DNA of 42,017 nt from an uncultured Synergistales bacterium (GCA_905233565.1 CAJOCL010000002.1:1-42017); one strand, 5' to 3'. Shown: positions 25,801 to 33,807, counted from the first letter of the stretch. Numbers and translations are program-made. The notes: generated by a model not told the origin, from the sequence alone.

Positions 25801-27017
25801 TTGATTTCGTAATTAATATTATTATCAGGAGTGTAGAACGCTACTTCGGTGAGTGTCTCATTTCTAGTGGCCCTGAAGACGTTAGCAAAATATATATTTG
25901 ATGCTCCGCTCGTATATCCCCAGTGTCCGCTCCAGCCCAGAGCGTCATAATAATATGCCTTCATTGATGAGTCTGCATCTTCAACAACGAACGCGCTTCC
26001 GTCAGTCAGTTTCTGTGCGTATGACATCCAGAAGTAGCCGTTATCTCCCCATGATGTACCCCATGAATTTTTTATCAGCCACGCGCCGTCAATACTGGGC
26101 TGACTTCCGCTCTTGAAGTTGCTTCTTGAATAGCTGTCGTCCCAGCCGACTATCTGTACTGCGTGGTTAGTTGTTGCGCTGTTTTTGTAATAATAATTTG
26201 TGCCTTTTGATGACTTGTAATAAGACGAATCATCGCTGTAATAACTGGCAACTACTGCACCGTTTGCTATTATGCGGTCTTTTACGATGTTTCGTGCTGA
26301 TGATGATTCGTTGACGTTTTTGTTGTCACCGAAACCAAGATAGAAAACATCTCGCAGCCTCAAAACTCTTGTGTAACTGTCGGGCGTACTCTTTGAGGGC
26401 TGTGTAGGATACGGGACTTCAGTCTCATTTGCCGGGCCTGATAGACGCGAGAATAACGCCGTAGGATAGAATGAATTTCCGCCATGATTCATGACATCTG
26501 CAAAACTTTTACTGTTCATGTTATCGAAGGCCGCTGATGCCGTTGAATTTCTGAACGCAAACCAAGCAAGGTGCATTTCTGAAAGGTCAAGGGCTGATTT
26601 TCCCTGCATTAAGTAATTGCTTTCCATTGCGCCGATTGCCGCATGTGCCCAGCATGTTCCGTAAGGATTTTGATTTTTTATGCTTGTAACATAACTCTTT
26701 CCGCCTACGCTGCGAAGGTCATACGCTGATACTGCCTTTCTGTTCGGAACAGGCGATGTTGTTTCAACAGGAGGATTTGACGCGAGGTGCGACAGGTCAA
26801 TCGGAATCGGAATATAACCGTTCTTAAATGATGATGACGATGAAGATGATGATTTTCTTGTTATTACTGAAGATGAGGATTTTTGCTCTGCCTGCCATTG
26901 GAGGAACTCAGGTGAAAGCGGCTTAAATCCTGATTCTGCGGCCTGTGCCATTGCCGAATGAATTACGAGAAATACTGCAATGAGCAATGAATATCTGAAA
27001 ATTTTCCGCATTGTCAT
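22872..27017 (-). CDS. Secreted papain-family (C1A) cysteine protease with eight Ig-like repeats
   Basis: The 1381-residue protein has a signal peptide (FRYSLLIAVFLVIHSAMAQA), a Ser-rich linker (about 47-63), and a C1A peptidase domain at about 97-345 with a complete catalytic set: Gln116 and Cys122 in NQNPYGTCWAHAA, His285 in TNHAVQIVGWDD, and Asn317 in WLIKNSWGTSWGDNGYF. A beta domain (about 350-510) follows, then eight tandem putative-Ig (He_PIG-like) repeats from about 525 to 1240, each with a version of LPSGLSLDTSTGSISGTP. A Ser/Thr/Ala-rich linker leads to a last beta domain; there is no Synergist-CTERM tail. Either ATG 27017 or ATG 27011 could start it. It is convergent with the other giant secreted protein. 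Likely role is surface or extracellular protein digestion or adhesion; the target is unknown. Confidence 0.88.
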   Translation of the reverse strand: MTMRKIFRYSLLIAVFLVIHSAMAQAAESGFKPLSPEFLQWQAEQKSSSSVITRKSSSSSSSSFKNGYIPIPIDLSHLASNPPVETTSPVPNRKAVSAYDLRSVGGKSYVTSIKNQNPYGTCWAHAAIGAMESNYLMQGKSALDLSEMHLAWFAFRNSTASAAFDNMNSKSFADVMNHGGNSFYPTALFSRLSGPANETEVPYPTQPSKSTPDSYTRVLRLRDVFYLGFGDNKNVNESSSARNIVKDRIIANGAVVASYYSDDSSYYKSSKGTNYYYKNSATTNHAVQIVGWDDSYSRSNFKSGSQPSIDGAWLIKNSWGTSWGDNGYFWMSYAQKLTDGSAFVVEDADSSMKAYYYDALGWSGHWGYTSGASNIYFANVFRATRNETLTEVAFYTPDNNINYEINVYAGMSAMPSSSPIPSGGTSLSTQSGSIAFAGYHTITLNTPVSLSNGEYFSVVVRFKGYTTTAVEMKTNNGFTDNAVIDKGSFFSSNGQNWTTGESKAINACVKAFTVTGSVSGVAPRINTSSLPSGYLKKSYSSYVAATGTTPMTWALTAGSLPSGLSLDTSTGSISGTPTATGSYTFTITVTNSYGSASKSYTIDVYDMPVISTTELTGYVGYSFSQKLQLTPSTSATWTAKSSLPAGLSLNKSSGLISGKPTKAGTYNVSFNAVTSQGTSTGTVKFTINTKPVKPVINVSSLKIGTVGYAYSQAISVTGTAPISLTVTGLPSGLSLTKSTVYMSGTPAAAGTFTVKITAENIATQLDKKPVTKTLKLTIKARPPVIASPGTLKDAVMGEAYSSVQFTASDGTTPITWSISGQPSGMKMSSSGILSGTPTKAGKFTMTVTAKNAAGKATLKVPLTVVQKPTLSTKSLTAATTDKKYSLKLSAKGSANIKWTVTGLPSTLKFSQVSTGATATITGTPTEAGKYTVKFTLTNSAGSTEKTLTLTVNGVAPKLTATLANARAGSSYSGSKISATGTKPITISYSISASDKAKFGISSLSDLGLTFTANPSDGTAKITGTPTISIKSLPITFTAKNSVSSSGVTRKVNFTVTGTKPKFTTPSAATTTLTKEVNSNIEIDFKVNGTKNITFTMSGASGFKLTKTGDYTAKLTGKAPAKDSTTNITITAANADGKATRKIVIKTMTSPKITTSSLSSATLSKSYSSRLTATGTKTIKWKVTGKLPSGITFSSGTFKGTPKATGSYTVTVTASNTIGNTSKTFTLSVVDPKTKSVKSASAPALKTSSAAPTSTSTAGTANTAGTQTAIKSAVPATNNESSSTVTKQEYDSVVYVLPEISVDVSGMYDFDAELSNDVSVGAKLIWLANPEDGKSSSDDEIAEFYDGETGEEIFNVPEKRKITVSAWLNKGVIYSPAIAVKK

Positions 27018-27112
27018 TATTATTAACTTCCCTTCATGTTTAATTTTCTTGTTATAGTTATATTTGTTATATTATCGGTCAGAATTAAACTAAATTTTAG
27101 AATTTTCAGCTT

Positions 27113-27673
27113 TTATTTTCCCCTGAATCTCTGTGAATCCGTATCTGTGAAAAAGCCCGTTTCATGGTCTTCTGGCAGCAATGTATTATTTGGATCTTTG
27201 ACCCATTCAACAGTGCTTCCGCTGTAATTCTTAAGTTTTGACGCTGAAAAATTAAATTTCCTGATTAACAGATCCGCAAATCTCCCCGATAATACCCCAG
27301 TGTTGCAGTAGACGATTATTATTTTGTCTTTCGTTATTCCTGCCTCAGCAAGAAGCCCGTACGCTCCTACGGCGTTGAGATTTGCAAAAGGGAAACTAAC
27401 CGCGCCCGGAATATGCCCTCCCGGTACTCCGGGTCTTGGCGATTTACCCATATATGACTCAAGGGGGCGCGTGTCAACAAGAACATAGCCCGGTTTACCT
27501 GCATGTTCTTTTACGTACTCGGCACTGACATGTTCGACATTGGGTTCAAGCCTTGAATATATAAGCGTAACAATGAAGATAAACGCGAATAATACAGGCG
27601 CGACAATTTCAAGCGGAGGATATTTCGTTTTCTTTTCGTCCGTGTAATTAACGCTTTCAGTTTCGGTATTCAA
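27113..27673 (-). CDS. Membrane-anchored rhodanese-domain protein
   Basis: The 186-residue protein has a short cytoplasmic N-terminus, one membrane helix at about 24-42 (EIVAPVLFAFIFIVTLIYS), and a single rhodanese domain outside (about 50-165). The domain has VLVDTRPLESYMGK, GHIPGAVSFPFANL, and the active loop VYCNTGVLSGRFADLL with the catalytic cysteine. It could be a sulfurtransferase or a sulfur/redox sensor at the periplasmic face. The start is TTG 27673, with AAGGGGAA about ten bases upstream. It is transcribed alone, divergently from miaA. The 95 bases between it and the protease start are AT-rich and show nothing convincing. Confidence 0.85.
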   Translation of the reverse strand: MNTETESVNYTDEKKTKYPPLEIVAPVLFAFIFIVTLIYSRLEPNVEHVSAEYVKEHAGKPGYVLVDTRPLESYMGKSPRPGVPGGHIPGAVSFPFANLNAVGAYGLLAEAGITKDKIIIVYCNTGVLSGRFADLLIRKFNFSASKLKNYSGSTVEWVKDPNNTLLPEDHETGFFTDTDSQRFRGK

Positions 27674-27726
27674 TTTTTTTATTCCCCTTTCCGGTAAAAA
27701 TTCCGCAGATTTTTTTAATTATACGC

Positions 27727-27753
27727 TTGCAAATTTCAAGTTTATGTTATAAT
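27727..27753 (+). promoter_or_regulatory. Extended -10 promoter for miaA-ispH-rpsA
   Basis: TGTTATAAT (27745-27753) is a perfect extended -10 element. TTGCAA (27727-27732) is a fair -35 box but at 15-base spacing, so the extended -10 probably carries most of the strength. The start point would be near 27760, about 44 bases before miaA. Confidence 0.55.
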
Positions 27754-27803
27754 TTCATGCACTTTGATTATTATGCTGTTTTTAACGAGGTCTTTAGATT
27801 TTC

Positions 27804-28763
27804 ATGAATAAGCAGCCAGTGGTTGCTCTGATTGGAGCTACAGCGGTAGGAAAAACCGCCTTGAGCTTATTAGTTGCAGAAAAATTAAATGCTGAAATCA
27901 TCTCTGTAGACTCACGACAGGTCTATCGTTATATGGACGTGGGTACCGATAAAATTTCAGCCTCCCTGCGCCGTGAAGTTCCACATCACCTGATCGACAT
28001 TGCAGACCCTGACGAAAAATTCACAGTTTCAGATTTTGCCGAAAGAGCATCGCAGACGGCCTCAAGAATTTTTGCACGCAGAAAAATCCCGTTATTTGTC
28101 GGCGGAACTCCGTTTTACTATAACGCGCTTTTTCATGCCTCTCTAAATTCTGATCTGCCTTCTGATTCTGACGTTCGCGGAAAATACGAGGCGCTTGCAA
28201 ATTCTCAGGGTGCGGAACTGCTTCACATGAGGCTTGCTGAAGTTGATCCCGAAACTGCCGAAAGACTTCACAAAAATGACGTTCAAAGACTTACGAGAGC
28301 CCTTGAACTTTGGGATCTGACCGGGAAAGCCCCTTCAGAAATTTACAGGGAAGGGACAAAAAAGGACTACGGTTTTGATATACTTTATATAGGGTTGTCA
28401 AGGGAAAGGAAAGAGTTATTTGAACGGATCGAAATACGTTTGGAGCAGGAATTTTCTTCAGGTTTCCCTGAGGAAGTCGAATGGCTCATGAAAAACGGTT
28501 TTGATGAAAGGTTTACGCCTCTAAAAGGTCTGGGCTACAGAGAACTTATTGACTTTCACAGGGGAAAAATAAAACTTAATGAAGCTCTTGAAGCTGCAAT
28601 TTCACGGACTAAGGCATTCTGCAGGAGACAGCAGACATGGTTCAAAAAATTCAAGCCCGTAATCTGGTTCGATATGTCCGGGTCAAGTCATGAGGAAGAA
28701 ATCATAAACGCAATCATTAAACACATTAATAAAAATAAAGACAAAGAGGATTCTCAGGAATGA
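27804..28763 (+). CDS. miaA: tRNA dimethylallyltransferase MiaA
   Basis: MiaA transfers a dimethylallyl group to the N6 of A37 in tRNAs reading UNN codons. The 319-residue protein has the P-loop ALIGATAVGKTAL at about 7-19, the IISVDSRQVYRYMDVGTDK motif near 32-50, VPHHLIDIADPDEKFTVSDF, VGGTPFYYNALF near 100, the tRNA-binding KNDVQRLTRALELWDLTGK, and the C-terminal GLGYRELIDF and TKAFCRRQQTWFKK. Its stop overlaps ispH by four bases. The neighbour ispH supplies DMAPP, the substrate of MiaA, so the pairing makes metabolic sense. Confidence 0.97.
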   Translation: MNKQPVVALIGATAVGKTALSLLVAEKLNAEIISVDSRQVYRYMDVGTDKISASLRREVPHHLIDIADPDEKFTVSDFAERASQTASRIFARRKIPLFVGGTPFYYNALFHASLNSDLPSDSDVRGKYEALANSQGAELLHMRLAEVDPETAERLHKNDVQRLTRALELWDLTGKAPSEIYREGTKKDYGFDILYIGLSRERKELFERIEIRLEQEFSSGFPEEVEWLMKNGFDERFTPLKGLGYRELIDFHRGKIKLNEALEAAISRTKAFCRRQQTWFKKFKPVIWFDMSGSSHEEEIINAIIKHINKNKDKEDSQE

Positions 28764-29638
28764 TTATAATAGCCGAACACGCCGGCTTCTGTTTCGGCGT
28801 TAAGCGTACGGTAGACGCAATCTCTGAGGCACTGAATAATAATAATGATAATCAGGAAGTCTGGACGATAGGCCTTCCGATTCATAATCCTCAGGAAGTT
28901 TCAAGGCTTCAGGATATGGGACTGCGTATCGCTGAGAATGACGGCGAAATACCTTCGGGCGCAAAAGTCATGATCCGCGCGCACGGCGAGCCTTTGGAAG
29001 TCATAACGAGGCTCAGGGAAAGGGGCGTTACGGTTGAAGACATGACATGCCCGTTCGTGAAAAAAGCTCAGGATCTGGCGGATAAATTATCACGCGAGGG
29101 ATATTACATTATTCTCTTGGGAGATAAAAATCACCCTGAAATCAAAGGCATCATGGGACATGTAAACGGTGAGAACAATTCAGAAGTAATTGCCGATGAA
29201 AACGAGGCTTCAAGAATTTCAAGGCATTCAAAAACGGCGTTAATCTCACAGACAACACAGAGAGAAGAGAGGCTCGAAAATGTCGCGAGCATTCTCACGG
29301 GTAAATGCTCGGAATTACACGTCTGCAACACTATCTGCAAGGCTACGGCAGACCGTCAGGAGGCCGTAAGAAAATTAGTTCATGATGATAATGTCGACGG
29401 TGTTGTTCTGATCGGCGGAAGGTCAAGCGCAAACACGGGAAAACTGCGCGATATTCTCGAATCTGAAGGCGTTGAAGTTCTTTGGGTAGAAGACGAAAAA
29501 GAGACAGAGACAGAAAAAAATTCAAAATGGTTTAATAACAAAATCAAGATTGGTATTGCTGCGGGTGCAAGTACACCCGAATGGCTTATCGATAAAGTAA
29601 AAAATATTATTGCGGCAAAGCAGGAATTTAAGGGGTAA
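28760..29638 (+). CDS. ispH: 4-hydroxy-3-methylbut-2-enyl diphosphate reductase IspH (LytB)
   Basis: IspH is the last enzyme of the MEP isoprenoid pathway and forms IPP and DMAPP using an iron-sulfur cluster. Its three cluster cysteines are in place: Cys11 (AEHAGFCFGVKR), Cys97 (VEDMTCPFVKKAQ) and Cys193 (CNTICKATADRQ). Other family residues include GLPIHNPQEVSRL, the MIRAHGEP histidine, GDKNHPEIKGIMGH, SQTTQ, and VVLIGGRSSANTGKL. Length is 292 aa. In many Firmicutes IspH is fused to S1 protein; here the two genes are separate but directly adjacent in the same order. Confidence 0.97.
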   Translation: MIIIAEHAGFCFGVKRTVDAISEALNNNNDNQEVWTIGLPIHNPQEVSRLQDMGLRIAENDGEIPSGAKVMIRAHGEPLEVITRLRERGVTVEDMTCPFVKKAQDLADKLSREGYYIILLGDKNHPEIKGIMGHVNGENNSEVIADENEASRISRHSKTALISQTTQREERLENVASILTGKCSELHVCNTICKATADRQEAVRKLVHDDNVDGVVLIGGRSSANTGKLRDILESEGVEVLWVEDEKETETEKNSKWFNNKIKIGIAAGASTPEWLIDKVKNIIAAKQEFKG

Positions 29639-29648
29639 TGATTCACTA

Positions 29649-31319
29649 ATGGAAAATCAGACACAGGAAGTAACACAGGCAACAGAAGCAACACAGGCAG
29701 CAGCTGAATTACAGGAAGCAGCACAGGCTCAGCCCGTACAGCCCGTACAGTCAGAACAGACGGAACAGCAGGGCGATTCGCATGAACCTGAGACAATGCA
29801 GGAAGCTCTTGACCAGTACGGCGACAACGTACACGTAAGACGCGGCGAAATCAGAACCGGCAAAGTCATGAGCAAGGGCGAAAACGGATTCTTAATCGAT
29901 GTCGGTTTCAAGTGTGAGGGCGTATTACCGATGAAGGAGTACACAAATCACACCCTTATCGAGGAACCCGGCTCAGAACCCAGTCCGGGCGATACGATAG
30001 AAGTTGAAGTCGTCAGCGTAAGGGACGGCGATGAGGCACAGTTAATGCTTTCACGCTGGAGACACGAGTTTGACAAACGCTGGGAAGCTCTCGAAAAAGC
30101 GGTAAAAGAAAGCCCGTACATGCAGGTTAAGGGCGTCAGCAAAGTCAAAGGCGGACTCATGGTCAATGCATTCGGCCTTGAGGGATTCATTCCGATTTCA
30201 CACCTGACACTTTCAGGGCGCGGCGTAAATCCTCAGAATTTTGTCGGCCAGACGTTAAGCGTCAAAGTTCTTGACCACGACAAGCGCAAACACAGGCTTG
30301 TATTCTCAAGGCGTGAAATGCTTGAAGAAGCTGAGAACGAACGCAAAAAGAAATTCTATGACAGAGTACATGAGGGCGATGTTCTTGAAGGCGAAGTTTC
30401 AAGTTTAACTGATTTCGGCGTTTTCGTTAATCTCGGCGAAATGGACGGCCTTGTACACCTCACGGAAATAACATGGAAACGTAATTTTAAGCTCAAGGAC
30501 ATGTTCAAGAAGGGCGATAAAGTTACGGTGAAAGTAATCGGAATCGACTACGAAAAAGACAGAATTTCACTGAGCATTAAGCAGGTTGCCGGAGATCCTT
30601 GGGACACGATAAGCGAACGCATTCACAAGGGTGATGTAATAAAAGGCACCGTTACGAATTTAACGGACTTCGGAGCATTCGTTGAGATTGAGCCGGGCAT
30701 TGAGGGTCTTGTACATGTCGGCGATATTTCATGGGCAAGAATCAAGAAGCCCCGCGATGTTCTCAAGAAGGGTCAGGAACTTGAAGTCGTCGTCCTTGAT
30801 GTCGATATGGAAAAGAAGAGAATCAGTCTCGGCTGCAAACAGCTCAACGATCCTTGGAACGATATTGACAAGAAATATTCAGCCGGTCAGGATATTCAGG
30901 TTAAAGTCGTTAGGCTTGCTGATTTCGGAGCATTCGTTGAAGTTGAAGAGGGCATCGAGGCACTTATACATATTTCACAGCTCAGCCGTAAGAGAGTTGA
31001 GAAGCCTGCGGATGTTCTTCAGGAAGGACAGGAAATAACCGCAAGAGTTCTTGAAGTCAACCCCGAACAGCGCAGAATGAGGCTCTCTCTCAGCGCCCTT
31101 GAGCCTGAACCGGAGCCGGAACCTGCACCCGTCAGAGAGGAACGCGCACCCGGCAAGCCCGATCAGAGGATTGAGCGTCCTGAACGCAGAGAACGCAAAG
31201 GCAGAGGACGTACACGTACAATCAGGGATAACGCCGGCTATGGTGATGACGGTGATGAAATGTTGTCTTACAACCCGTTTGCTGAAGCATTCAAAGACGC
31301 AGACTGGGACAAAGAATAA
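29649..31319 (+). CDS. rpsA: Ribosomal protein S1 homologue with five S1 domains
   Basis: S1 binds mRNA on the small ribosomal subunit and helps initiation. From ATG 29649 it is 556 residues. A low-complexity Gln/Glu/Ala/Thr tail (about 1-55) precedes five S1 RNA-binding domains at roughly 60-135, 150-220, 235-305, 322-390 and 405-475. Domains three to five are canonical (e.g. GTVTNLTDFGAFVEIEPGIE, VKVVRLADFGAFVEVEEGIE); the first two are degenerate, as expected for the ribosome-docking domains. The C-terminal 70 residues are rich in Pro/Glu then Arg. A TTG at 29610 would extend it by 13 residues into ispH, but AAGGGG at 29630-29635 supports 29649. A strong terminator follows. Confidence 0.93.
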   Translation: MENQTQEVTQATEATQAAAELQEAAQAQPVQPVQSEQTEQQGDSHEPETMQEALDQYGDNVHVRRGEIRTGKVMSKGENGFLIDVGFKCEGVLPMKEYTNHTLIEEPGSEPSPGDTIEVEVVSVRDGDEAQLMLSRWRHEFDKRWEALEKAVKESPYMQVKGVSKVKGGLMVNAFGLEGFIPISHLTLSGRGVNPQNFVGQTLSVKVLDHDKRKHRLVFSRREMLEEAENERKKKFYDRVHEGDVLEGEVSSLTDFGVFVNLGEMDGLVHLTEITWKRNFKLKDMFKKGDKVTVKVIGIDYEKDRISLSIKQVAGDPWDTISERIHKGDVIKGTVTNLTDFGAFVEIEPGIEGLVHVGDISWARIKKPRDVLKKGQELEVVVLDVDMEKKRISLGCKQLNDPWNDIDKKYSAGQDIQVKVVRLADFGAFVEVEEGIEALIHISQLSRKRVEKPADVLQEGQEITARVLEVNPEQRRMRLSLSALEPEPEPEPAPVREERAPGKPDQRIERPERRERKGRGRTRTIRDNAGYGDDGDEMLSYNPFAEAFKDADWDKE

Positions 31320-31335
31320 TACACATAAAATAATA

Positions 31336-31366
31336 ACGGTCTTCCTAAACGGGAGGCCGTTTTTTT
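31336..31366 (+). terminator. Intrinsic terminator of miaA-ispH-rpsA
   Basis: ACGGTCTTCC (31336-31345) pairs with GGGAGGCCGT (31351-31360) in a 10-bp stem with two G-U pairs, a 5-base loop and seven T residues (31360-31366) after it. It begins 17 bases after the rpsA stop. Confidence 0.87.
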
Positions 31367-31373
31367 GTTGTTT

Positions 31374-31400
31374 GAAAACCACCGGCTTAAAACCGGCGGT
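31374..31400 (-). terminator. Terminator-like stem-loop after jag, related to a stem-loop after valS
   Basis: On the minus strand ACCGCCGG (31400-31393) pairs with CCGGTGGT (31385-31378) in an 8-bp stem with one G-U pair, a TTTTAAG loop, and a TTTTC tail. It is 30 bases after the jag stop, so it can terminate the rpmH-jag operon. The same loop and tail recur at 39660-39681. Confidence 0.58.
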
Positions 31401-31430
31401 AATTATTTGTAATTATTTCAAGTTCTTTTT

Positions 31431-32255
31431 TTATTGACTATTTTTGTTATCTCTGTTTTCTTTGCTGTCTCTGCTGTCCCTGCGTTCTTTGCTGCGTCTA
31501 GGCCGTCTTCCGGAAGGGGCTGACGAGGGCGGAAAGTTCCGTGAATTGCTGTTCCGTTCTCTCTGACTGCGTATTCTCATTGTTGCAGGGCCGGGCATTC
31601 TGACTTCATCGGGTTCAAATTTGGGGATAATTACGACTTTCCTCATCGGGGTTTCGCCGACTGACTCAGTTGTTACGTCTGACCTGTCTTTCAGTGTCGT
31701 GTGAATTACCCAGCGTTCCCATGAGGCCATAGGGTCAAGCCGTACGGGTCTGCCGTATTTCACAGCCTGACGCGCCGTAGCTTCTGCGAGACGTTCAAGG
31801 CTTTTTGTCCTGCGTTCACGATAGCCGCATGAATCAATTTTTATTCTCGGTTCATTTCTAGGATCTCTCAGAGCTAGGTTAACGAGATATTCAAGCCCTT
31901 TAAGGGCATCGCCGTAACGCCCTACGACATAATCGGCGGCGTCATCTCCCTGAATTTCAATCATGCTGCGTTCTTCTTCCGAAAGAACTGCTTCAGCCTT
32001 GAAATCCATGAGCCTCAATATTTCGTTGACGAACTCGATTCCCCGCGTCATTACATCAGGAAGCTCCGGCATACTGATCTCAACTTTCATTTTTGCATTT
32101 CCCAGACCGAACATGCGCCCTAAAAATCCCTCGCGCTCTTTGCTGATTATTTCCGCGTGAAGGTTTTCAACAGGTACTCGCCACTGCTCCGATGCCTCTT
32201 TGAGTGCCTCGTTTACGTCTGAAACTTCAAAGGTCATTTTACGTTCATGTATCAA
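31431..32255 (-). CDS. jag: RNA-binding protein Jag/KhpB (Jag_N, KH, R3H)
   Basis: Jag (KhpB/EloR) binds RNA with KhpA in other bacteria and affects division and cell elongation. The protein has a Jag_N domain at the start (DVNEALKEASEQWRVPVENL ... EREGFLGRMFGLG), a KH domain (about 85-150; VVGRYGDALKGLEYLVNLAL), and an R3H domain (about 155-215) in which the Arg-x3-His pair is RWVIH. The last 50 residues are a basic Arg/Ser/Asn tail not usual in the family. I place the start at TTG 32255 because AGGGGTG, a good Shine-Dalgarno sequence, lies eight bases upstream; GTG 32264 would sit inside that sequence, and ATG 32237 is a third option. It follows yidC closely, the typical arrangement. Confidence 0.92.
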   Translation of the reverse strand: MIHERKMTFEVSDVNEALKEASEQWRVPVENLHAEIISKEREGFLGRMFGLGNAKMKVEISMPELPDVMTRGIEFVNEILRLMDFKAEAVLSEEERSMIEIQGDDAADYVVGRYGDALKGLEYLVNLALRDPRNEPRIKIDSCGYRERRTKSLERLAEATARQAVKYGRPVRLDPMASWERWVIHTTLKDRSDVTTESVGETPMRKVVIIPKFEPDEVRMPGPATMRIRSQRERNSNSRNFPPSSAPSGRRPRRSKERRDSRDSKENRDNKNSQ

Positions 32256-32266
32256 TTTTTTCACCC

Positions 32267-33097
32267 CTATTTTGCTTTTGGCTTTTCCTTATAGAGTACG
32301 GGTTTTTCCTTCATTTCCTCGCTTGTCTTTTTCGCAACGCGAACCTGATGGATTATTCCCATTAATGATGACACGCCCCAGTACAATAATACACCTCCCG
32401 GCAGCCCGAAGCATATAAACGTAAGGAACAGCGGCATAAACCAGTTCATCATTGCCATCTGGGGATTCCCCTGTGATGATATGTGCTGCTGATACCAGGT
32501 CAGATATGCTATCAATATAAGCAGTATGAAGTTAAATATCCATGTTCCTAAATGAGAGAATAATAATCCCAAGTTCGTAAATGACGAAAGAAATACCATT
32601 ATGAAGCCTAACTGTTCATTCGGTATTCTCGTGCCGGCCTCATCAACGAGATTCAATGCATCCGCTACTGTCGTCAAGACGCTTCCGCCCAAGTTCATGC
32701 CCAGAAACGTTACATCAGTGAAAGCAGCCGTTTTCGTCAGGTCATACAGTACGCCGTAAAGCAGTATAAAAATCGGGAGCTGTATTATTAACGGAAGACA
32801 GCCGCTCGCAGGGTTGACCTTATGCTCTTTGTAAAGTGCCATAGTTTCCTGATTGAGCTTGTCTTTGTCATCGGCGTATTTTTCCTGAAGTACTTTCAGC
32901 ATGGGCTGAAGTTTCTGCATTTTCTGCATACTTGCCATTTGTTTTGCGGTCAGGGGGTGCATTGCGAGCCTGACTAAAAGCGTGAGTATGATTATGGCTA
33001 ATCCCCACGCGAAATTCGTTCCTATTCCGATTGTCGTCATTGCGTTGTGTATCATCTGGAGAAGTCCCAAGAGCAACGCTTTTGCCTGTTCCCACAT
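32267..33097 (-). CDS. yidC: Membrane protein insertase YidC (short form)
   Basis: YidC inserts proteins into the inner membrane alone or with SecYEG. The 276-residue protein has about five core helices. The conserved arginine of the hydrophilic groove is Arg43 in LTLLVRLAMHPLT, followed by the cytoplasmic hairpin QKMQKLQPMLKVLQEKYADD and the NPASGCLPLIIQLPIFILLYGVLYDL stretch (about 95-120). It lacks both a signal-anchor helix with lipobox and the large periplasmic P1 domain found in proteobacterial YidC. It lies between yidD and jag with 2- to 12-base gaps. Confidence 0.95.
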   Translation of the reverse strand: MWEQAKALLLGLLQMIHNAMTTIGIGTNFAWGLAIIILTLLVRLAMHPLTAKQMASMQKMQKLQPMLKVLQEKYADDKDKLNQETMALYKEHKVNPASGCLPLIIQLPIFILLYGVLYDLTKTAAFTDVTFLGMNLGGSVLTTVADALNLVDEAGTRIPNEQLGFIMVFLSSFTNLGLLFSHLGTWIFNFILLILIAYLTWYQQHISSQGNPQMAMMNWFMPLFLTFICFGLPGGVLLYWGVSSLMGIIHQVRVAKKTSEEMKEKPVLYKEKPKAK

Positions 33098-33099
33098 AA

Positions 33100-33333
33100 T
33101 TATTTTTTCACCTCTCGTTTTAACGGCGGAAGGTCAACGCCCCCGTCATTCCATGCCCCGCACTTTGCCAGCCTCTTCAGCGTCAGCCACGTACCGCGCA
33201 AAAATCCCCATTCCCTGTACACTGCAACGGCATAATTCGAGCAAGTAGGGTAGAACCTGCAATGTTTTCCCAAGTAAGGGGAGATTATGAGCTGATATGT
33301 TCTGATTAAGATTATTGCAAGCCGGGACAGCAT
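33100..33333 (-). CDS. yidD: Membrane protein insertion efficiency factor YidD
   Basis: YidD is a small amphipathic protein that assists YidC. The 77-residue protein has every family landmark: IRTYQLIISPYLGKHCRFYPTC split over two motifs (RTYQLIISPYLG and CRFYPTCSNYA), then the GxxRGTWLTLKRLAKCGAWNDGG segment with the conserved Cys and the closing DLPP. It lies between rnpA and yidC with two-base gaps, the standard order. Confidence 0.95.
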   Translation of the reverse strand: MLSRLAIILIRTYQLIISPYLGKHCRFYPTCSNYAVAVYREWGFLRGTWLTLKRLAKCGAWNDGGVDLPPLKREVKK

Positions 33334-33335
33334 AG

Positions 33336-33674
33336 TTAAAGCAATAATTTTTTGCGCCTGAATAGTGTTTCAAGTTCCCTGTAAATGTCCTGAGTTTTTG
33401 AGTTTAGACCCTTTTCGCTGAGGCATAAGACGATTTTCAAGCCCGGAACGGTTTTTCCTGAGATTTGGCGGAATGCCTCGCGCAGTATTCTCCTGCCTCT
33501 TGAACGCACGTGAGCTTTGCCCTGACGTTTTCCGACAGCACAGCCGAATTTTATTGCGTTTTCTTTACCGTCCCGCAAAAATAACAACCGCACCAGCTCT
33601 CCGCTTGAACGTATGCCGGTGCGGAATAATTCGTCAAACTCCCAGCCTTTTCGGAGCCTCAAGACCTCAGGCAC
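33336..33674 (-). CDS. rnpA: Ribonuclease P protein component
   Basis: RnpA is the protein subunit of RNase P, which matures tRNA 5' ends. The 112-residue protein begins [16 protein letters not shown], has the [27 protein letters not shown] core that contains the RNR-like signature (here [10 protein letters not shown]), and a hydrophobic [12 protein letters not shown] strand. The start is GTG 33674, which overlaps the end of rpmH by eight bases, so its translation is likely coupled to that of rpmH. Confidence 0.94.
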   Translation of the reverse strand: MPEVLRLRKGWEFDELFRTGIRSSGELVRLLFLRDGKENAIKFGCAVGKRQGKAHVRSRGRRILREAFRQISGKTVPGLKIVLCLSEKGLNSKTQDIYRELETLFRRKKLLL

Positions 33675-33807
33675 GTGTCAAGAACTTGCGGCCTTTACGC
33701 CTTCTGTTGCGGAGGATCTTACGGCCTGACGGTGTTTCCGAACGTGCAAGAAATCCGATCTTTCTTCTTCTGGGTATAACGTGGGGCTGATATGTTCCCT
33801 TTTTCAT
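33667..33807 (-). CDS. rpmH: 50S ribosomal protein L34
   Basis: This 46-residue gene is read directly from the minus strand. The product begins [20 protein letters not shown] and continues [20 protein letters not shown] before KFLTRA, which matches L34 throughout (the usual KRTYQPS..RR...GFR.RM.T..GR.VL..RR.KGR pattern). AAGGAG lies about eight bases before ATG 33807. It is the first gene of the rpmH-rnpA-yidD-yidC-jag operon. In many bacteria dnaA is next door, but here rapZ is divergent instead. Confidence 0.96.
   Translation of the reverse strand: MKKGTYQPHVIPRRRKIGFLARSETPSGRKILRNRRRKGRKFLTRA

Noticed and set aside
23054-26116. Tandem DNA repeat or CRISPR-like array
   Set aside because: The periodicity comes from diverged protein repeats of about 70-90 codons; there are no identical short repeats with unique spacers.
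26829-26880. Trinucleotide (GAT/GAA) run encoding poly-serine, as a phase-variation site
   Set aside because: Changes in units of three would not shift the frame, and the tract simply encodes a Ser-rich linker after the signal peptide.
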